Source: Burhinus oedicnemus
Taxonomy: Eukaryota > Chordata > Aves > Charadriiformes > Burhinidae
Reading direction: 5' to 3'
DNA: 64,000 nucleotides
Assembly (NCBI GenBank): GCA_008921705.1
Contig: VFFE01006098.1
Coordinates: 187,406-251,405, forward strand
Shown here: positions 34,484 to 47,535 of the stretch, one piece after another
How the letters are laid out: the number at the start of each line of letters is the position of its first letter
Numbering within the stretch: the first letter of the stretch is position 1
Translations under genes and position numbers: made by a program
The notes under the pieces: model-generated
Told to the model about the DNA's origin: nothing
What the model saw: the letters and a program-made list of their open reading frames with translations, nothing else
Databases searched by the model: none

Positions 34484-35839
34484 ATCTCAGCCTAATCTTG
34501 TTAGCAAAGGTCTCTATAGATTATACGATAAAATATCTAAAAGATGCATTTGCTGGCACTGGTATTGTTCCAGACATTCACTTACATGCACTGTAAATTA
34601 AACTCAAACTTTTTATGTACGGTATTGTGAAATTAAACCCTGCTTGGGATCTAAAAATGTAAGTAAAATGTTATGAATTGTCTTTTGAGGAACACTATCC
34701 ACAGACTGTTGGGAGATGAGCGTGCTAACACAGGCACTGAGTATTTTAGGTGACTAAAGTTAGATGATGTCAGTATGCCACCTTCAACCTTATTCCACAT
34801 CATCTTCAGAAATATTTCTGCAGGAGCTTAGCATGTGCAGGTGAAGCCAAAGAGAGTACAGCATGCTTCTTGGCTGTCTTTGCTTCTTGGTGGTATTGAC
34901 AGCAAACTCATAGCAGCAAATTCCAACAGGATTGAAAATGGGGAAAGGAAATCTCTGTCCATCATGTGGTCCGTTGTTTTGGGGAGGGGTTTTTTGTGTT
35001 GTTTATTGTGGGTGTTTGTTTTGGTTTGGTTTGGTTTTTTTTTTACACAGTTGTGCTTTGTACCTTGACTTCTTCCCTATGTTTTCAATGAAGTTTCAGT
35101 TCAGGAGAGTGTAGCGCACTTAATGAATTAATGCGGGACAGAATTACAGAATTGATTTATGAACTGGTTAACTGCTTTTATGCCTAATTGATTCAGTACA
35201 AGTAGGTACTCTGCAGCCCTTGTAGACCCAGGCTGTGGTTTTGTCAGACTTCTGATGCAAATCAGAGTCTTGGCTATCAATCTAAAACTGGTCTTAGAGA
35301 GCTGTTTTCCACACCAGTGTTTTGGAGAATGCAGAGTCCTTTCCCAAGCAGACTGTTAAACTGCAGAGCTCATCCCGAGTGCTGGAAGTGAGAACATGGT
35401 ACATGTGGATATGTATCGTATTACTTATTTGTACTAAGGGAGTATGTAGGAGTCCTAGTCATAACATTTGGATTGTGTTCCCCCTAAAATAGTCCATGTT
35501 GTATGTCGCCTTGATTATTTGTACCAATGGGATTCACATTCACTGGTTCAAATCAAATTTTCTGCCTTTTTCGTTGCTCCTTTTTTATCTTAATGCTTTG
35601 GTTATATTTTCAGAAGTTTTATAGTCTCTATATCCTTAATTCACTTTTAAAATCTTTCTCCATGTAATTATAATCGAATTTTGCCCTTGGGCATGTGTAC
35701 TCATAATCTTTTAAGAGCAGTTTTAAAAATAGTGAGGGTGAAGAGCTGGTCATAGAAAGTAACAATAGTTGAGTCTTTGGACTGTGGAATAGTGATGTAC
35801 AGTGTCTGTTTAATAAAAAAAAGTTGTGCAAAAAATGAT

Positions 35840-36700
35840 CTGTATGTCTACAGACCCATTAATCTGACCTTGAGAGCAAATGGGACTTTACAGCACGTTA
35901 AAGGAAAGAATGATTGGAGACAGACAGAAATTGCCAGATAAATTTGCCATTTGTAAGTGATGCTATTTTAAACAAAATACATCTTTGGCAAGAGTGTTAA
36001 TGATATATGTGTGGAGGGGATGTTTTTTAAGCATCATTTAGGATGAAGGCATCTGTGTCTGGACTTTGGAAGCCCGTTTGATGCAATGTCACACAGAGTA
36101 TTATTGAAATAGAGAAGCTAGACTACACTACATGGCGTATGAAGAACTTTTCACCTTTGGTGTGGTAGCCAGGAAAACTAGACTAAGCTGACAACCAAGT
36201 TTATCTTCCATTCTGTCACTTCTATTCACATAAAATTAATCGGGCTCCTTCTCAAATGATACGTATCAAAGGGCAGCAGTTGATGAGGTGTTAAACAGGT
36301 GGAGTTTAAAAGGGGAGTATTTGTTTGGTAAGATGTTGGAGCTGGAACCTGATTTAATACTTTCATTCATGACCTGCATAGAGTGCATGGATGTGCACTG
36401 ATTACATCACTTATGACGTCATTGGGAAGCCTGTGTACAGAGATCACACTATCATCCTGGAAAAGCAGGGTGAATAAAATGACAGAATGGGGATGAAACA
36501 GCATTGTGCAACATGGTGTTACGCTCGCAGTGATGTACAGAGAAAGCCTATTAAGATGGAGTTATACAAAAAAGACCGAGAAACTGTAATTGGTCTTTGA
36601 ATGGTTGTTATTTGTCAGCATGATGCATTTTGAAACACAAAGTAAAAAGGCAGTGAGGAGAAGGAGGGAAAATGATGTTAAGGTTCAAAGCACTGGTAAG
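35840..36700 (+). mobile_element. Probable ancient CR1-clade LINE relic (reverse transcriptase region)
   Basis: No long open frame remains, but a collinear series of degraded RT motifs can be read on the plus strand with frame changes. 'tacagacccattaatctgac' gives YRPINLT, like the RT 'YRPVSLT' motif. 'ctggactttggaagcccgtt', continuing into 'tgatgcaatgtcacacag', resembles 'LDFSKAFDTVSH'. 'gagctggaacctgatttaat', continuing into 'actttcattcatgacctg', resembles '[12 protein letters not shown]'. Order and rough spacing match a CR1-like RT. The copy is far more diverged than the CR1 at 1592-3985. Ends are approximate, and I cannot name the subfamily. Confidence 0.55.
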
Positions 36701-37674
36701 AGCATCTCCTGGGTAATATCATCACCTTCTGATCAGATGCTTTTCCTTTTAATCACCTGTTAGTAAAGAGGATTCTTCCCTTCTTATTTTTAGGGGGTCT
36801 GATTGTTATTTATGCTTAAGTGCTTTATGTCTATTGATTAGCAAATGCTCTTGCCTGCAGCTATTTCTTTTCAGCAGAAGAAACAGGTAGTATTCATTCA
36901 ACAATGCTTCACGGGTGCTAAACATAAACTATTATTTCAGTTACTGAAGGTGGACTTCACCAAGCATGTGACTCGTCTTGTGATTTGGAAAAATGGAACA
37001 AATAATGTTTTTTTAAATGAAACAAGTCCTGACATTTAATCTGGAGAATTTGATGATTCATTTCAGCACCAGTCATTCAATGATCCTGTGCATCACTCGC
37101 TTTACAACTTAGTGACTGCTGCCATCTATTCAGATGTGTTACAAACTGGAAGCCAGTAATTGCAGAACATTTTGTCATACGGTCTTCACTTTTAAAAACT
37201 ATTAAACTGTATTAGAAGTTTGGGGGTTCTCCCCCCCCATTGTTTTCCAGCTGACAGCTTAGAGTGGGAGCAGATACAGGTATTTTGTTTCGTAATCGTT
37301 ACTAGGTCGGTATTTTTGCCAAATGGAAAAAATATTTTTATATTGAAATTTAACTATGTGAAAAGTTATATAAAGGCCTGTAACACGCTTAATATAGAAC
37401 AGCAGCCTCGAATGGAAACAATTAAAGCAAAATAATGTGTTTATGTTATCACTCAGCATTGTTTGGCATGGTGAACTTCTGACAGCAGAGTGGGCTGGGT
37501 GTTCTCTCCTGCCTGTGCTTTCCATCGGAGCTGAAGTTAACCCCAAAACTGCTGTTTGAGGAAGCCTGACCTTTCAGTGGCTTCTCAAAAGGTCTCAGGT
37601 GCTCTTCTGTATATAAAATTAATTTGCAGGAAGTCCAGTTTTTTCATTGCTTGCAATGTTGTAATGTTTGGGGT

Positions 37675-37729
37675 GGTTTGTTTTTGTTGTGTGTGTGGTT
37701 TTTTTTTTTGTTTGTTTGTTTTTTTTTTA
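37675..37729. repeat. T/G-rich low-complexity tract
   Basis: Alternating T runs and TG/TTTG units ('tttgtttgtttg'), about 55 bp. Simple sequence in intron 1. Confidence 0.85.
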
Positions 37730-40700
37730 AGTGCAAGGTTATATGTTTCCAGCTTTCTGCTGGAAACTCTGTTCTCCCAGTTCTGGTTGCTTGTGTGACA
37801 GACCCAACAGTACATGTAGTCACTGTTCTTATGATAAAGTTTATGTTCTTAAGCACTTGTAGGATTGTAACATTAATTTCAACCATTTTAGCTTTTAATG
37901 GTTTGGAAAATTCAAACAAAATCTCACATCGGAAGCGATATTATTGGTGAGGAATGGTGGAACCTGTGGAACACCAATTATAGTTTTTAAGTAAAATTTC
38001 AGTAAGGCATATTTACAAATACTCTTTTTTCCCCCTAGATTTATTTACATAAATGTTTTCTCATTTGTTGCAACCTTCCTGTGTGGTTCAAAAACCGATT
38101 ATTTTAAATACAGTTCTGAAAAGATGTTGTGTTAACCTTGCAATGGTTTTCACTAACATGTAGTTTTTATGTAATGCTTCACTATCGTGAGACTGTCATA
38201 AAATACTCCTTTTTCCACGTACCCATGTTTGATAAATGTGGAAATGTGGCTAGGGTAGGTAGGCTACTAAACGCTCTGCAGCAAATTAGTGGCCAGAGGA
38301 GGTTTTGGAGTATCAAGGCTTGTTTGGCAGAGCAATATATGCTTGTTGACAAGTCACAGCACTGCTCATGTAGAAATAATTCTGTCTCCAGAGAAAAGAG
38401 GGCGAAGAGCCATGGGAAAACGTCTGCTTTTCAGTTTGCTATACAGCAGTGAGGTTCACAGGCAAAAAACAGCTCTGAACCAAACCCGTAATAAATGAAT
38501 CAGCTGTGACTTTTACTACCCACTCTCCATGCGTGAATTACTTATTGATTATTACGCCAACCAACACTAACAGTATGAAATCCTCTGTCTCGCTGAGGTA
38601 GTAAACCTGCCATGCAAATAGGAACTAAATTCATTTGGGTTTGGAAGCAACAGCAAACTGTGCTATGTTTAACTCGCAAATTTTGTACGAACTCTGTAAA
38701 AATGCCCTGTTTGCTCTCTGATGTTAGAAGCGGCTATTGTGAAAGGTCCTGTCCTGTGTTGGATGGGCTAGTTTAATAATTGTCTTTGGCCAAAAAGCCC
38801 TGTCTCCTTTCAAGGATTTTGTATGTTTGCCGTTCATGAAACGCTTTTGGATTCTGCGTTAAAACTGTTGACCACACACAGCAGAAAATGGTAGCTCAAG
38901 TTAAGCTTTTAAATTAATGACCCACCTCTTAAAAATGCTGAGCATTCAATATTTATGAGTTCTGGCTTTTTCTGTCTTTAAAATACCTGCTCTTTCAGAC
39001 AGTCATTTAGGAGAGGGGAGGGGAAAAAAGAAAATCATTATGTGATTTGTTATGTAGTTGATGGCAAGTGTTTAAATGTTGCTGATCCTTACTGCTTTTG
39101 TGGTGTTACTGTCCATTAACCTTCATTTGAAAGGGGTGGCAGTGCTAGGGCGTGCTGTACCTAGGGCAGCTGCTGCTTTCTTACCTGTAATACTTAACTA
39201 ATGGTGAGCAGTTAATGTGCTTTAATTTTACAGATAAAATTTAAATTGACTTATTTCCTGGGGAATGCCATTCTGTGGTTCGAGAATTGTCGGATGCTTC
39301 AAACTCTACTTGTTAAACTTGCTGAGATGAGAAACACACCCCCTCAGTAAAGAGTTACGCAGCTGGAGAATCTAACTGAGTACTTCCACTTTCTCTGTTA
39401 AAATATGCATTGTAATTAGTGGAACAATTTGGCTACGAGCCAGCTTGAACAGCCTGGCTTAATCTAAATAAAACCCAAATGCTTTAAGCAAGTTTTGTCT
39501 CACTTTTTCCAAATCAGACTTTAATAAATAAATCAAATAATAAGATGCAAAAAGCTCAAGATAGTACCGCAGAGCTCTTGGCAGGCAACAAAGCATCTGT
39601 TTCTGCAGGCGGGATGAAGGGGAAAAACAAGTTGGGTCTCCATCTTCATCCTGCTTGGCCTTGCAGCAGTCTGCCGTGATAGCTCCCTTTCATCCCAGAG
39701 CTCATCCCGGCTGGTGATGCTCCTGAGTGCTGAGCACCACCTTTCTCTCTACTTTCCTGTGAATCCTGTTTGCTTTTTGAGATTGCAGCTCTGTGTATTC
39801 AAGTATAGAAGGGCTCTAACGTGACCAGTGCTATATGAACCTCACCCAGTTGAGTGCTCAGTGGTCCTGATACTTGGGATGCTTGGAGGGGCTCTGAAAT
39901 TGGACGTGTGAGTTTTAAGATTTCCAAGAAAAGACTCTGCAGCCATCCTTTTTATGTTTTTATTGGGCATTTCAAAACCACTGCGGGCAAGTCTTTTGAA
40001 GACTATAGTTAAAAGAAGTCTGGACAGTCCATTGTGAAAGTTCTCCACTGTATCAGCAGTGATTGCAAGTACCAAGTCTACTAAATATGTCTCTCTGCCT
40101 TTAAACTTAAAAAGACACCAGCCGCTTGAGTTTTTATTTATACTTTTGCATAGATAATTTTAGCATAAGAACAAAATGATTCCTGAAAACTGTTATGTCC
40201 AGTGACTGGTACCTTTGTATTTTTCATTTGTCAAAGAGGAATTTATTACCGTGACTGTTACACTTCTTATTCCTTGTTCTGTAAATTGTCTCTGACAGAT
40301 TAATTTAAAGCACAGTAGATAAGAGGAAGTTACTGGCCTTATGATGCATTGATAAGTCTGTGGTTAGGTCTGGAAAGCATTCATCTTGAAATTTCCTTCT
40401 TTTAATAAGCTGAAGTTTAGTATTTATTGTGTTAAATAGCCAAAATGAGTACTAAGACACCAAGATTGCCCTCAGTGCTATGCCTGTGAGCATTCACCAG
40501 CCCGACAGCAGGGCATAGAGCTGCTTTGGGCCAGGAATAATAGTATATTCAAGAGGAAAACAGCCTCGTAGATGCGCAAGTCACATCAACACCTTGAAAT
40601 CCTTCCCACGAAGGCAGAGCGCAGCCGGGCAGACAATGCAGCAGTGTTCGAGCGTGCCAGAGGGAAGCACTCGACGTGAAGTGGGTTATTGCTTTCTGTT

Positions 40701-43700
40701 CCTGGGGACTCCGCATAAGTGGTTCTCCTAATCCTTCCTGATAGGGTGTATCAAAGTATCATGTCTTAGTTTCAGCAATTTTAAAGGCAGGAATGAAATT
40801 TTTTCTTACAGGACTTAAGGGTGCTTACCGTAGGTGATTGGTGTTCCTCTTGTAAATAATGTTTTAAGTCATCTCAGTTATGAATAGAGATAACTAAATG
40901 AAAATGTAAGAAGCTAACTGGGAAACTGGAACGAGGCAAAATCTTTTCCTTTCCTGTTTTTCTTAAACTAATGTGAACAGACCAACATTTTGTGCAAAAT
41001 TCCTTGTTAGTGCAAACATGCTTTTCCTATGGATGTTACTGGAGCGAGGCGAGAATTTGAGATGACTGAATCCTAAATAAGGAGGTGGGATTTTTTTTTT
41101 TTTTTAAAAAAGATTGTTAGTTGAGAGTTGGCCTGTAAATCATGCTCAGCTTAGTAGTGAAGTGAGGGGTTATTTCAAGACTTTGCACAAGTAGTGTTGA
41201 GCCACTGTCTTTGTTTTTGTTGTTACAAATGTGTCGGGAGCAGATGGAATTGAATTTTTTCCCTCTACTGTCCAAGAATAACTCCTTTCTAACTCATTTC
41301 AGAGGCAATGGGAAAGGTGCATATGGCAGACATGGAGATGGAAGCAGCTACGCCTTCCCTTGGGGAGTTTGGCTCTTTGCTGGATGGCTGCAGGCTCTGC
41401 AGACCTGCTCCTCCTGAGCTCGAAGGACACCCACAATTGTGTTATTTTCTGGATTGCCCCCAGTGTTCAGTACATAGTTTGTCTATTGGATTTGTTGTTT
41501 TGTGGTGTGGGTTTTGTGATTTTTTGTTTGTGTGTATTTTTTTTAAAAGGAGAATTTCTTTGCTCTGTAGTGATTATCAGGAGAGATGTATGTTAGACGC
41601 TGCCTTACTACAAGAAGAGAGGAGAAAAAAAAACCAAACCATGTATGCATATCTGCCTCCGCAACTGAGAAATCAGTAGGCTGGTGGTTGTGACCTTCCC
41701 TGCAGCCCCGAGCTGTTTCATAGACAAACACTCAAGAGCTACTTATCCTATAAAGAAATGCTAACAGATCTTGGATTATAAAGATACTGTAGTGAGTCTG
41801 TTGCTAAGGCTGCATTGACACAAACCATAAATTCTGTATTATGTGCCATTGAGTGCATTGTTTCCAAATTTTCAACACTTATTCCCAAAATAAAATGTTT
41901 TCTCATAGTCTTTGCTTAATTAAAATGCACTTTAAAAGTCTATTCTTTGGAAGGATTTTTTTTTTTTCTTAAAGTGAGTTTTCTTGCTGCTTCTTCCGTC
42001 CCAGTAAGGAATCAAGGCTTGGTGTTTTAATAGCCAAGAGTCTGTCTTGGTGGTTTAGGAAATATCTGATATGGATTGTAAAATTTGTTGTGCAGATGCA
42101 TTTAATAAAGTGTAGCAGTCTATAGTGGCTAAAACCCACCCCTTTTCCTAAGGGATTTATATTTGCTGGTCACAGTGAGGCTGCCAAACACGCTCCGGTA
42201 TTTGAAAATCACTCCAGTCCTTCACCTCCTAGAGTTCAGAGCTGTTGAGTTACTGGATGTCTTTCACATTTGGTTTATTTTTGCAAGCTCTTAAATAAAC
42301 ATTGTGGTGGTTTGAGTGGCGTGGGCGTACTTCATTCGTGCAGGAAGCGGGTGGAAAAGCTTAGGCTAGCTAGTGGAGGAAGCTGAGTGTAGTTAAACCG
42401 ATCTGTGCTAGCAGCAGAAAATTTTCATTTATGGGATTAAGTTGATTTAACCAAATCTGTGTAAAGTCTGGCCTTTTCTCCATTTGCTAAGCTGGGATAC
42501 TGCCTCTGTATTTGGGTGTAAACTGGAGCAGGTGTCTTCCCATCTCATAAGTGTTAACAGCATTGTATTAAAAACTGTATTTCTTATGGTGGCAACTACA
42601 TGAGGGATTCGTAGAGCATTCATAGAGCTGAACTAATTTGTTGACTCTTTCAGAGAAATTTCACCAGCCCTTTAACTTGCCCTGATAAAAGTCTGCACAC
42701 TGGAGGGTTTGCATAGGTAGATTTTTACGCTCGCCAAATGTATGTCTGTATTGTGCTGACCTTCCTAAGCATCAGCATTTCTGATGCCGAGTCAAACATA
42801 CAGGTTGGTGGTAATATATAGATATGCTAGAGTTGTGCTTTGATAGCAAATTAATTCTCGAGGAGCGTTAGAGCTCATGATACTCTTCCCCCCCCTTGTT
42901 TACCATCCTAGTGCCAGATTTCTTCATGTTGGTATGTAACCTATTTCGGCAGCAGTGTGACTGTATTTGGGGGCGTATTGTGTCGATGAGCCCAGCATAC
43001 TGCTGTGCAGAAGCGCAAGAGGAGTGAGAACACATAGCTGTACGAGCGTTCAGTATTTGCATTTTTAGTATGTAAATGTACTCCTGCCTAAATTTGAGTC
43101 ATCTGGATTTTTCTTGATTTTTGAGTTTTGTTCTACTTAACAAAGGGGAACTTCTCAAGGAAGCTAACTGTGTACATCTGCCTTGATTAAATACTTGAAG
43201 TATTCAATATTTAGCTCCTTTTTTTTCCGACTTGGTGTGAAATTGCTTTCATTAAAAATGAGTCATTTGGGGGAACATACCACTTGTACTTTTCTGCAAG
43301 GGGTTACAAATCATTCTTTTTCTCGCTGTGATTAAGAATTTAGCACAATGGTCCTTGGGACAGAGGAACAGCTGGCTTGAACTGGAAAATGTAAGGGAAG
43401 GGGAGAAGGCATGATACACTGTTTATGGAAGGTGATTCCAATTCTATACCAATGTGTATGTGGAAATGAGAAGTCCCTGTAAAACCAGAAATTAGAGAGC
43501 TTTTTGTTCCCATCTTTCTTTCTCCTGGGTATTGGCAATCTTAACATAAACAAGCAACATTTAACTTACGAAAGTAGGTGCTCATTTCCAGGTGCTTCTG
43601 CAGGTGTCAAAAGATGTTCGGTGGCAGGGGAACAGAGCTGGAAACAAAAACTAGACTTTGTGCTCAAGAATCAGTGGTGAGCTGGGTTTGCCTCTGTGAA

Positions 43701-46700
43701 CCAGCGGTCATAGTCCCGGGTTGAATGACCGTTCGTAATCTTTCAGGTGTATGTGCTGGAGGGAGTATTAGGAAAGAGAGTTCATGTGGCTGGAGAGAAT
43801 ATGTCTGGGAGCGGGATTCACTGAAATGAGGTACAAAATGGAATATTTTAATCAGATTTTAGAAGATTGTACTGATCAAAAAGGCTGGGTTATTTTTATT
43901 ACTGATGCTCTGTGGACTTCTGCATCCCCCCTCAGTTAATTTCTTCTCTGTCCCCTCCTTAAAGCCAAATAATATTTACATGCCTTTCATTCTTCAAGGT
44001 AATACACGTGAGAAGAACATTTTTGGGCCAGCCAGTGTATCCTTGTGTGATATGAACATACACACTTTATTTCTAGGGGACCACACTTGTTTTGTTCTCT
44101 CAAGTTTAAATGCAATGTTCAATGCTTACGAGGGCTTCTGTGGATGCTGCATTATTCGTGCTAGTGGCATCCTTGAGAACAGCTTCCGTATTAACATGTT
44201 TATCAAGGTATAATTAGTTTATTATCTTTTTGAAAATCTGTTTCATCAATAAATATAATATTTTCTTCCAAGTTTGTTTTTGGATGCTTAGTTGTCAAGT
44301 GCTACATTGATATGTCCCTGGTGTCAAGAAGCAGAATAAAAAACTGTGCCACTTGTTGCATTTCATTGGGTGTAGAAGCTCTTGTGAATATTCAGTAAAA
44401 ACTGCTGCAGCTAAACAAACCCAGGCTGCCCCAAACAGACGTTCCAGCCTGGATTCCTTTTTGAATATTGATTCCTTGATCTTTGCATGACCTTCTCTGT
44501 GTCACTTCAGCCAGAAACCTGCTTTAAAATGTTAGAGATTGTCATTCTGTAGGTTCACAAAACCCCATCTGGATTTTGGGACATACTTTATTATTTTAGT
44601 CATCTCGACCTGAGGATGTGCATCAAAATTCTTTTTTCAGGTTAGAACCAAGTAGAAGTTAACCTTCACACCAAGCTGTTTTCTAACTTTTTTTTTTTTA
44701 GGGAATAATTTTTCTAGCAGGTAACACTAATACGTTGTATCTTAGAAAATTTTGAATGTCAGGCAGGAAATAAAAGGAATTATTTCTATGCCTGTTAGAA
44801 AAGTGGGTCAGACTGTGATATTTATTTATAGGATGTCTCAATACTTCCATTTTCCTTTTTTTGCTGCAAAACTGACTGATCTTTGGCTTGAGCTTTTCTG
44901 TAAATGGTGCTACCAGGTACTGCGCTCTGCGTTTGGCCTAGGAATGAGCAGTAGTGGAGGGGGGCAGGTTTGCAGCTAAAACAGACTTTAAATGTGCTTC
45001 TTGAGGGTTCAAATGGCGTATTTTGGGGTGCAGTGGTTAGGAAGGACTGGGCAGTGATTTCAAGTGTAGCTTTGGAAAGGGCAAAGGGATTGCTGCTGAT
45101 GATTTTACTTTCTTTGTAAAGACCTGGATTTTTGCGTACGTCTTAGCAAAGTCCAGCAGGATGATGGTCCTCTGCTCCATGAGGATGGCCTTAAACTCCA
45201 TTTATTTCCGATTCCTGCTGGCTGGAAGGTTAAGTTGGCAGCTCAACCCCACTTCATTTGCAATACAACACACGTCCCACCAATGAACACTTTTTGCTTG
45301 GGTTTAAATGTAGGACTGGTAACTTGAAAGCTTATCAAAGTAAAGTGCTCTTCAGCTGGAGGAGAATATTGATGTCTCTGTCAATTCTGAGCATGTGCTT
45401 TAAAAATTTTAATTACAATGCCTTATTTACAAGGTACACAGGTGTGGTGTACTGCAATTTAAATGCTTGTACATGTGCTTGAGATACATTTTTGACTAAT
45501 TGAATGTTTCTAATTTTGGGAAAGTGCTGAAAAATCATTCAACAAACCTCGTGTGCTATTTGCAACTGAGTGTGAATCACAATTAACTTTTGAAACAGAA
45601 GAGAGGGCAGAATAATGAAAGAATCAGAAGTGCAAACTGCATCTTGAAATGGTCTAAAATAGCTCATTTGTAAAAAATGTTATTTTTTGTGGATTATTAA
45701 ACCTTTGAGCTTGCAAGATCTTGAAAAAAAACCTGTCTAGATACATATTAAGTTGTTCTGTATAGACTGAATGTGTGTAGACTCCTCTCTGTTAAAGTTA
45801 CACTGATTATATTTTACCCTAATATGAGGAGGAAATTTTGCACGTATGAATACAGATGATAGAAGCATAAATTATTAAACTAGGATCTCACATAGGATTT
45901 GTTATAGTTTTAATTTCTAACCAGATTTAACTAGTGCAGTACATTATTTTTTTAAAAAAGAGACTCTGTAGCGTTCCAGAGTGGGATGATGAATTTAGAT
46001 AATAAAGGATTCTGCCCTCACGTGCCTCTAGAAAACTAAACAAAAACTTAATGATTGGAGCTGACGTTTGATAAATGCAAACTGGAACTTAGACACAGAT
46101 TAAGAAAACAAAATTAAATTACATGGGATTTTTATCCTTCTGAATATATCTAGAACCATTATTTTTTCCTAGATGATACATTTTATTTAAGCATAGGTTA
46201 TAGTGTTTGTTTTATGTATTACCCAAAGTCAGGTTGCATTATCTAATGCAATGAATTTTATTTTTTTTTGATCTTCCAGTGGTAGACCTTGATGGGACCT
46301 GTCTGGCCCTGGAGATCTTTCATCATTAGACTTTGATGATTCTCTTTGATCATCGCAATAATGTGCCTTCTCCTTACTTTCGTCTTGCAGGGTGTTGAGT
46401 TTTGGGTGATGCTGAGGAAATTTGTGTGGGGTAAGACTGTTTGCAAGGGTTCTTGGCCAAAGGTTGTAAGGATTTATTGTGTGCAAGGAAAAGAGAGGGG
46501 TTGATATATTCCTTTTTCTGCAGCAAACTTGGACAGTTTATGATGTGCGAGCTTTATTTGCTTCTGCTCTGCACTGCTGTCTCCTCCTGCCTGGCGTGAA
46601 GCAGACAGCTTACTGCTATGAAGTCCAGCAGCATTTCGGGACCACCAGTGAAGGATGAGAGTCGAGTTTTTCTTGGCCTGGCAGACAGTTGCAGCTAGAT

Positions 46701-47490
46701 TATCTTTATTGCAAAGAACTAGGCCAAGATCCAACAAATGGGTTTGTGAACAGATGGGGAAAGCATAGTGCAACTGTTAGATCGGCTTAATAGACAACTG
46801 TTGTAGCATACACCATCTGCGTGGTCGTTGTCTCAGGTGCAGGCGTTGGATAAAGGTGGGCTTCAAGGGGATGTCATGAAGTGGCCTTTTGTCATGGTAA
46901 CAGTTCTGTGTATAATACAGGCACTGGGGAAAGTGTTTTGAAGAAAAGAAAGACTGATAATCAAGACTGGAGTTGCTCCAGCATGGAGGCCAGAGATCAA
47001 TGATAATATAGAGACAGTAGAGCAAAGCCACAGAAATCTACGCTTAGAAAATACTGTTTGCATGAGGAAGATGCTCCTGGGGTGTAATAATAATAATATC
47101 TTTTATTCTTTGGTTTCCCCAGTAGATTTGAATGGGGGGAAGAATTTGCAGTAGTCAAGGTACACAACAACGTTTACATTTACACTGCAGCTTGGACGTC
47201 TGGTGTGACAGAGATAAAGCTGAGGTTACGCGAGGTACAATGCTGTTTTGTGGTCTCTAAGATGGAGCTGGAAATGAAGATACAGGAGTACAGACAGGAA
47301 TCTAAATTTGGGATATTCTCAGTTTGAATTTAATAGCTGGTGAGACTTAGAAGCAACATCATCAGGTAGAGCTACAATGCATTCCTGGCACATCCAAACG
47401 CGGATATAATTACAAGGCAATGTCTCTAACTGGTGGATTTGAAACTGGTGAAATGCTGGTGTCTTTTGGGATCCAGCACAGGATTTTGGG

Positions 47491-47535
47491 GTTTGTTTTT
47501 TTTATTTATTTTTTTTCAATTTTTTTTATTTTTCA
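47491..47535. repeat. T-rich low-complexity tract
   Basis: Three T runs separated by 'attta' and 'caa'. A CAG follows, so it superficially resembles a polypyrimidine tract plus splice acceptor, but no recognisable coding sequence follows. Confidence 0.8.

Larger units (their letters stand above)
22966..35839 (+). other. ATRN: ATRN intron 1, proximal part
   Basis: Non-coding, with T exceeding A and many T and TG runs on the plus strand. It contains a C-rich run at 23952-23974, a short duplicated 15-mer at 26519-26553, a 29-bp palindrome at 27266-27294, and AT microsatellites at 33939-33973 and 34456-34483. No exon or RNA gene is recognised. Open frames here are all under 110 codons and featureless. 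Confidence 0.7.

Noticed and set aside
35545..35556. 'ggttcaaatc' resembling a tRNA B box
   Set aside because: No matching A box, acceptor stem or cloverleaf around it.
38594..38612. 'tgaggtagta' resembling the start of let-7
   Set aside because: Similarity ends after about 10 bases, and no complementary arm for a precursor hairpin is nearby.
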